From Arcobacteraceae bacterium (GTDB taxonomy: Bacteria; Campylobacterota; Campylobacteria; Campylobacterales; Arcobacteraceae), in assembly GCA_029935705.1 (NCBI GenBank), contig JAOZJU010000011.1, forward strand, positions 1-39,735: a stretch of 39,735 nt of DNA, in the 5' to 3' direction. Position numbers and translations under genes: made by a program. Every line of letters starts with the position of its first letter. Within the stretch, counting starts at the first letter, position 1. Below are positions 36,028 to 39,735 of this stretch, in pieces. Below the pieces are notes generated by a model. That model was not told the DNA's origin, ran no database searches, and saw only the letters and a list, made by a program, of their open reading frames with translations.

Positions 36028-37288
36028 ATTTTTTCCTTTTTATATCTATACCTATGTTTTTAAACTTATTTTCAAGATGCTCATAACCTCTATCAAGATG
36101 ATAGATCCTATCGATAGTAGTAGTAGAATCAGCAATTAAACTCGCGATAACAAGAGATGAGCTTGCACGAAGATCTGTAGCCATAACTTTTGTGCCTGTT
36201 AGTCTATCTGAACTATTTTCAATAGTTGCCGTGGTGCCATTTATAGATATTTTTGCACCCATTCTTTTAAGTTCCGCTATATGCATAAATCTATTTTCAA
36301 AAAGCCTCTCATCTATGACAGATGTGCCATTTGCTTGTGTGGCTACTGCCATAAATTGAGCTTGCATATCTGTAGGAAATCCAGGATATTCTGTAGTGAC
36401 GATATGCACTGGTTTTATCTCTTTTGTTGGCAAAATAGTGATAGTATCATCAGTCAATTCTATACCATAACCCATCTCTTCAAATTTTTCAATGATTGAT
36501 ATCATATGCTCTGGTTTTACATGAGTTACTGTAAGTGCACTATTTGTTATAGCTCCTACACACAAATATGTGCCAGCTTCTATTCTATCTGGTATGATAG
36601 TAAAATCTTTAAAATCAAGAAGTTTTTGATTGCTACCTTTGATCACAAGTGTATCAGTGCCAATACCTTTTATATCTACACCAGCATCCGATAGCACTTT
36701 GCATAGTTGCACAACTTCAGGCTCTTTTGCTACATTGATTAAAGTGGAGCTTCCATGAGCTAAAGCACATGCCATGATGATATTTTCACTTCCTGTTACT
36801 GTAATTTTGTCAAATACTATATTTGCACCCTTTAGGCCATCTTTACAAGTTGCTAATATATAACCATCTTTTATCTCTATCTTTGCACCTAATTTCTCCA
36901 AAGCACTCAAGTGCAAATCCACAGGCCTAGTGCCAATAGCACAGCCACCAGGAAGAGAGACTTCACAATGATTAAACCTACTAAGAAGCGGTCCTAATAC
37001 CAATATAGATGCTCTCATGGTTTTGACTATATCATATGTAGCAGTAGTTTTGTTGATTTTTGAACCATCTATTTTGATACAGTGTTTCTCTTTTGTATAT
37101 GAAGCACCCAGTATCTGCAGAAGTTTTAAAAGAGTATTTATATCTACAACATCTGGTAAGTTTTTTATAGCTATGCTATTTTTAGATAAAATAGTTGAAG
37201 CAAGAAGTGGCAAAGCTGCATTTTTTGCTCCGCTTATTCGCACCTTTCCGTTTGGTTTTTGGTTTGGTTCTATCTCTATATAATCCAT
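36014..37288 (-). CDS. murA: UDP-N-acetylglucosamine 1-carboxyvinyltransferase
   Basis: First committed step of peptidoglycan synthesis: adds enolpyruvate from PEP to UDP-GlcNAc. It has 424 residues. Active-site Cys116 in [16 protein letters not shown] (the fosfomycin target), Lys22 in [10 protein letters not shown], and the late [13 protein letters not shown] segment. It is first in the murA-dapD operon with a standard promoter and the strong site AAAAAGGAG. Confidence 0.97.
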   Translation of the reverse strand: MDYIEIEPNQKPNGKVRISGAKNAALPLLASTILSKNSIAIKNLPDVVDINTLLKLLQILGASYTKEKHCIKIDGSKINKTTATYDIVKTMRASILVLGPLLSRFNHCEVSLPGGCAIGTRPVDLHLSALEKLGAKIEIKDGYILATCKDGLKGANIVFDKITVTGSENIIMACALAHGSSTLINVAKEPEVVQLCKVLSDAGVDIKGIGTDTLVIKGSNQKLLDFKDFTIIPDRIEAGTYLCVGAITNSALTVTHVKPEHMISIIEKFEEMGYGIELTDDTITILPTKEIKPVHIVTTEYPGFPTDMQAQFMAVATQANGTSVIDERLFENRFMHIAELKRMGAKISINGTTATIENSSDRLTGTKVMATDLRASSSLVIASLIADSTTTIDRIYHLDRGYEHLENKFKNIGIDIKRKKYDTK

Positions 37289-37312
37289 CTTGCTCCTTTT
37301 TATTAACTTGCT

Positions 37313-37333
37313 ATTATACTATTTTTAGCTTAA
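37313..37333 (-). promoter_or_regulatory. Promoter of murA-dapD
   Basis: Minus strand: TTAAG, ten bases ending in AATAG, then TATAAT (37313-37318). Predicted start near 37306. Confidence 0.7.
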
Positions 37334-37367
37334 GGAGAGTTCTGAAATTTTGATTATTTATAAAATA

Positions 37368-37457
37368 AAAATAGTAGAAAATTTTTATAAGTTTTGTTGA
37401 TTTATCAAAAGTTCTATTTTGATATTGTTATAATTGTTATATATTTTCTACTATTTT
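37368..37457. repeat. Perfect 15-base inverted repeat with 60-base spacer
   Basis: AAAATAGTAGAAAAT at 37368-37382 is the exact reverse complement of ATTTTCTACTATTTT at 37443-37457. It lies between the end of the lipoprotein operon and the murA promoter. It could be a weak terminator for the lipoprotein operon or the ends of a small decayed element; no target-site duplication is evident. Confidence 0.8.
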
Positions 37458-37467
37458 ACTACAAAAT

Positions 37468-37504
37468 CTAATCACAAGTGATCCCACACTCTACACCACA
37501 AACA
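37468..37504 (-). repeat. Direct repeat copy 1: 3' end of the small lipoprotein gene
   Basis: 37 bases including the stop codon, matching 37651-37687 at 32 positions. They code for the shared VCGxECGIxCD tail. Confidence 0.85.
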
Positions 37505-37629
37505 CCATTTTGTTCAGCAAAAGCATTGTTTGCCTCTTTGTCTTCATCTGTACTCATTCCACATCCGACAAAACCAAATAATAAAACTATTAGTATAGCT
37601 ATAGTTGTTTTAAATTTTAAATTTTTCAT
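37468..37629 (-). CDS. 53-residue lipoprotein with CGVECGITCD terminus
   Basis: Not a family I recognise. The frame reads MKNLKFKTTIAILIVLLFGF, then lipobox FVGC (lipidated Cys23), leaving a mature peptide of 31 residues. It ends in VCGVECGITCD, a Cys-x3-Cys-x3-Cys-Asp motif. The neighbouring larger lipoprotein ends in nearly the same residues. The start is supported by AAAGGA five bases upstream and by being 21 bases after that gene. It is the third gene of the envelope operon. The three cysteines could bind a metal, form disulfides in the periplasm, or be a modification site; all are guesses. Confidence 0.78.
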   Translation of the reverse strand: MKNLKFKTTIAILIVLLFGFVGCGMSTDEDKEANNAFAEQNGVCGVECGITCD

Positions 37630-37650
37630 TCTATTCCTTTGTTGTTAAAT

Positions 37651-37687
37651 CTAATCACAAATGATTCCGCACTCTGTACCACAAACA
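37651..37687 (-). repeat. Direct repeat copy 2: 3' end of the Ig-like lipoprotein gene
   Basis: Partner of 37468-37504. Of five differences, two are silent (Cys and Gly codons) and three change residues at the two variable positions of the tail. Confidence 0.85.
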
Positions 37688-38304
37688 GTTGGAACCGCAA
37701 CAACAATAGAAGTTGAAGCTATATCAGAGCCTAATTCATTTTTAGCGGTGATAGTATAGTTGTATGTGCCTGTATTGTTTGGAGTTCCACTAATAGTTCC
37801 AGTTGAAGTACTAAAAGCAAATCCATTGCTTATCGCCGGAGATATAGAGTAGCTTGTAGCTCTTCCGCCACTATTTCTTATGGTGATATTAGTAATAGCT
37901 TTGCCTACAGTAGCATTTGTCACTGTTGCACTTGGAGTGATATTTGGTGCACCTTCTGATGCAATAACATTTATGACAATACTAACTTGACTGCTTCCTG
38001 CATTGTTTGTAGCAGTAATTGTATAGTCAAATCTCCCTGCTGACAATGGCACACCACTTACTGTTCCTGTATTTGTATCAAATGTAAAACCATTAGAGAC
38101 TGATGGATTGATTGAGTAGCTATCTATATCGCCACCTGTATTGCTAATCTTTATATCATCTATCTTGATACCAACTTGGGCAGTTGTTGTTATTTTGCTT
38201 GCCTGTATTTGTGGTAGTAGCCCACTATTTTCACCAGTTTCATTGCTACATCCTGCAAATAACAATAAAAATAGTAAATTTATTTTGATTATAGTTGTTT
38301 TCAT
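37651..38304 (-). CDS. Lipoprotein with two Ig-like (He_PIG-type) domains and CGTECGIICD tail
   Basis: Surface or periplasmic lipoprotein of 217 residues. Signal with lipobox LFAGCSNE (lipidated Cys19). Two tandem domains of about 85 residues resemble putative Ig domains: each has a block like SYSINPSVSNGFTFDTNTG followed by TVSGVP or TISGTP and then YTITATN or YTITAKN. The C-terminus is VPTVCGTECGIICD. Ig-like domains usually mediate adhesion or protein contact. The ribosome binding site is AAGGAG; the gene follows the barrel protein gene by 13 bases. LspA and Lnt in this window would mature it. Confidence 0.82.
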   Translation of the reverse strand: MKTTIIKINLLFLLLFAGCSNETGENSGLLPQIQASKITTTAQVGIKIDDIKISNTGGDIDSYSINPSVSNGFTFDTNTGTVSGVPLSAGRFDYTITATNNAGSSQVSIVINVIASEGAPNITPSATVTNATVGKAITNITIRNSGGRATSYSISPAISNGFAFSTSTGTISGTPNNTGTYNYTITAKNELGSDIASTSIVVAVPTVCGTECGIICD

Positions 38305-38317
38305 CTTTTACTCCTTA

Positions 38318-39097
38318 TTATAGTTTAATCTTAATACCAACAAGCATACTAGGTCCAGTAGCTGTTTTTATATTTGTATTATAATTACCAATTTTTTTCT
38401 CTCCATCTAAATATGCGACATCTATTGTAACTTGGGCAAAAATTCCAAAACTTTTTGATATATCATTTCCTATATTTAAACCAATAGGCAACATTAAACC
38501 ATTTTGTTCAAAATCATTTACATATGGTTCTACTGCTTTTGTCTTAATATTTTTCATCTTAATCCCAGCAAATGGTGCAACATATAGATTCTTGTCAAAA
38601 TAGAAACGATTTTTGACATTTATACCCATCTCAACAATTGTTGTATCTTCAAATCTCTCTTCATCTGGATTTTTTAAACTAAATTTTCCCCCAGAGTAAC
38701 TTGACACATATGGTGTGATATATGCATATCTCATACCCAATTTTGACAGTGAAAGATCAATTCCCAACATAAAACCAGTATTTGAAGGGGTTGATGATAT
38801 TTTTCTACCTAAAATTTCATCCATATCAAATTTTGTCTCCCCTATACCAATGATCAGCTCATTTGGTACAACTTTTGGTCTTCTTTTTGTTCTGATTAGC
38901 CTCTTTTTTGATTTTTTATAATTTTTTCTACATTTGATATAATTTCTTCTCTCTCTTTTACATCTTACTTTCTTTTTTTTCTTTTTGATACATTTTATAT
39001 ATCTTATTTTTTGTATTTTACAGCTTTTTGCTGCTTGTGCACCTGTAGAGATCAACCCTAAAATGACAATGACAAACAATAAATTTCTTAATTTCAT
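38318..39097 (-). CDS. Outer-membrane beta-barrel protein with basic Cys-containing N-terminal region
   Basis: Exported protein of 259 residues, family not recognised. The signal peptide is MKLRNLLFVIVILGLISTGAQA. It is followed by a strongly basic stretch (about 24-75) with four cysteines in the pattern SCKIQK, IKCIKKKKKKV, RCKRERR, IKCRKNYKK. The remaining 185 residues look like an eight-strand barrel (IGIGETKFDMDEIL, GFMLGIDLSLSKLGMRYAYI) ending MLVGIKIKL. I chose ATG 39095-39097 because AAAGG is six bases before it and it directly precedes the signal peptide; an in-frame ATG two codons earlier and one at 39130 fit less well. First gene of an operon with two lipoproteins. Confidence 0.78.
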   Translation of the reverse strand: MKLRNLLFVIVILGLISTGAQAAKSCKIQKIRYIKCIKKKKKKVRCKRERRNYIKCRKNYKKSKKRLIRTKRRPKVVPNELIIGIGETKFDMDEILGRKISSTPSNTGFMLGIDLSLSKLGMRYAYITPYVSSYSGGKFSLKNPDEERFEDTTIVEMGINVKNRFYFDKNLYVAPFAGIKMKNIKTKAVEPYVNDFEQNGLMLPIGLNIGNDISKSFGIFAQVTIDVAYLDGEKKIGNYNTNIKTATGPSMLVGIKIKL

Positions 39098-39121
39098 AAC
39101 CATCCTTTCGATATTTGACAT

Positions 39122-39142
39122 ATTATACAATCTTTTATTTAA
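39122..39142 (-). promoter_or_regulatory. Promoter of the envelope operon
   Basis: Minus strand: TTAAA, ten bases ending in GATTG, then TATAAT (39122-39127). Predicted start near 39115. Confidence 0.6.
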
Positions 39143-39167
39143 TATAACAACTAAAATTGAATATTTT

Positions 39168-39188
39168 ATAACAAATTTGAAAAATTAC
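39168..39188. promoter_or_regulatory. Operator-like half of a repeated palindrome, copy 1
   Basis: ATAACAAATTTGAAAA followed by ATTAC: an imperfect version of the palindrome at 39250-39269, sharing 16 bases with it. It lies about 55-70 bases before the predicted start of the envelope operon. Confidence 0.4.
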
Positions 39189-39249
39189 AGATATATTTAT
39201 GGATATTGTTTATTTTTTGACTATTTTGCTGCAAATACAAGAAAAATAT

Positions 39250-39269
39250 AACAAATTTGAAAATTTGTT
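39250..39269. promoter_or_regulatory. Perfect palindrome, copy 2
   Basis: AACAAATTTGAAAATTTGTT: two nine-base arms around GA. It lies between the divergent envelope operon and the tRNA promoter, 80 bases from copy 1. Probably a regulator-binding site; the factor is unknown. Confidence 0.45.
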
Positions 39270-39287
39270 GCTTCTATCACAGATAAA

Positions 39288-39308
39288 TTAAGATTGATTT
39301 GATATAAT
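39288..39308 (+). promoter_or_regulatory. Promoter of the tRNA cluster
   Basis: TTAAG, ten bases ending in TTTGA, then TATAAT at 39303-39308, eleven bases before the first tRNA. Confidence 0.75.
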
Positions 39309-39318
39309 GACAAAATGA

Positions 39319-39395
39319 CGGAGTGTAGCGCAGTCTGGTAGCGCACCTGGTTTGGGACCAGGGGGTCGGAGGTTCGAACCCTCTCACTCCGACCA
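39319..39395 (+). tRNA. tRNA-Pro(TGG)
   Basis: 77 bases including encoded CCA. Acceptor CGGAGTG pairs with CACTCCG; anticodon stem CCTGG/CCAGG with loop TTTGGGA gives anticodon TGG; T loop TTCGAAC. Confidence 0.97.
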
Positions 39396-39406
39396 TTGTT
39401 ATGTAT

Positions 39407-39484
39407 GGTAGGTATAGCTCAGTTGGTTAGAGCGTCTGGTTGTGGTTCAGAAGGTCGTGGGTTCGATCCCCATTACTTACCCCA
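39407..39484 (+). tRNA. tRNA-His(GTG)
   Basis: 78 bases including the extra 5' G (position -1, pairing with C73) typical of tRNA-His, and encoded CCA. Anticodon stem TCTGG/TCAGA with loop TTGTGGT gives GTG. Confidence 0.97.
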
Positions 39485-39500
39485 TTTACTCCTAATTTGT

Positions 39501-39577
<77 letters not shown>

Positions 39578-39620
39578 CCTTTGATCTTGTCTTTTATGAC
39601 AATATCAACTTATTTTTTGT

Positions 39621-39705
39621 GCGGATGTGGTGAAATTGGTATACACGCTAGACTTAGGATCTAGTGCTTTACGGCGTGAAGGTTCAAGTCCTTTCATCCG
39701 CACCA
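39621..39705 (+). tRNA. tRNA-Leu(TAG)
   Basis: 85 bases with a long variable arm and encoded CCA. Acceptor GCGGATG/CATCCGC; anticodon stem CTAGA/TCTAG with loop CTTAGGA gives TAG. Confidence 0.97.
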
Positions 39706-39735
39706 TCAACAAATATATTAAACTATTCAATTATC

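Overview
The window comes from a low-GC member of the Campylobacterota (Epsilonproteobacteria). This is inferred from the GluRS2-type glutamyl-tRNA synthetase, the short Lnt and short RqcH-like proteins, a PEB4-like chaperone next to class II fructose-bisphosphate aldolase (the Campylobacter order), the AAAGGA-type ribosome binding sites, and promoters without a TTGACA-like -35 box. A sulfide:quinone oxidoreductase and a molybdate importer suggest a free-living sulfide-oxidising relative of Sulfurimonas, Thiovulum or Arcobacter; the genus cannot be fixed from the sequence. The window is almost entirely chromosomal housekeeping DNA with tightly packed, often overlapping genes. I see no phage, IS element, CRISPR array or plasmid function.

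Layout. 1-7966 is read leftwards: argG (cut by the window edge); an operon of GspG-like pseudopilin, second pseudopilin, gltX and yggT; clpB behind a CIRCE operator; and a 52-residue membrane peptide with lnt. 7980-18659 is read rightwards: an RqcH-like NFACT protein that may be leaderless; transaldolase, an orphan DRE-TIM aldolase and phosphomannomutase in one overlapping operon; sucC-sucD with unusual tails on both subunits; a small membrane protein; rsmE; hemN; tsaD. 18694-21591 is read leftwards: rsmI, rpmE, lspA, glmM. 21598-26991 is read rightwards: a membrane protein, mobA, a Tat-exported type II SQR, a 485-base gene-free stretch with promoter-like and hairpin sequences, then peb4-like PPIase, fbaA and queF. 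adk is convergent (left). 27630-33403 is a five-gene operon, modA-modB-modC-ligA-nuclease, with a 4-base overlap at each junction. 33390-39142 is read leftwards: hisH, an outer-membrane protein, murA-dapD, and a three-gene envelope operon. The window ends in a tRNA cluster: Pro, His, Arg, Leu.

The genes cover central carbon metabolism (tal, fbaA, sucCD), envelope building (murA, glmM, dapD, lnt, lspA), translation and its quality control (gltX, rsmE, rsmI, rpmE, tsaD, queF, RqcH-like, tRNAs), molybdenum supply (modABC, mobA) and sulfide respiration (SQR).

The most interesting points are these. (1) A promoter pattern of TTAAG or a close variant exactly ten bases before the -10 box recurs upstream of most transcription units. 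(2) Succinyl-CoA synthetase carries a lysine-rich decapeptide-repeat tail on SucC and a helical tail on SucD. (3) A three-gene envelope operon encodes a basic, Cys-containing beta-barrel protein and two lipoproteins that share a Cys-x3-Cys-x3-Cys-Asp C-terminus; I regard this as the best candidate for an undescribed system. (4) A CIRCE operator precedes clpB. (5) The RqcH-like gene appears to be leaderless.
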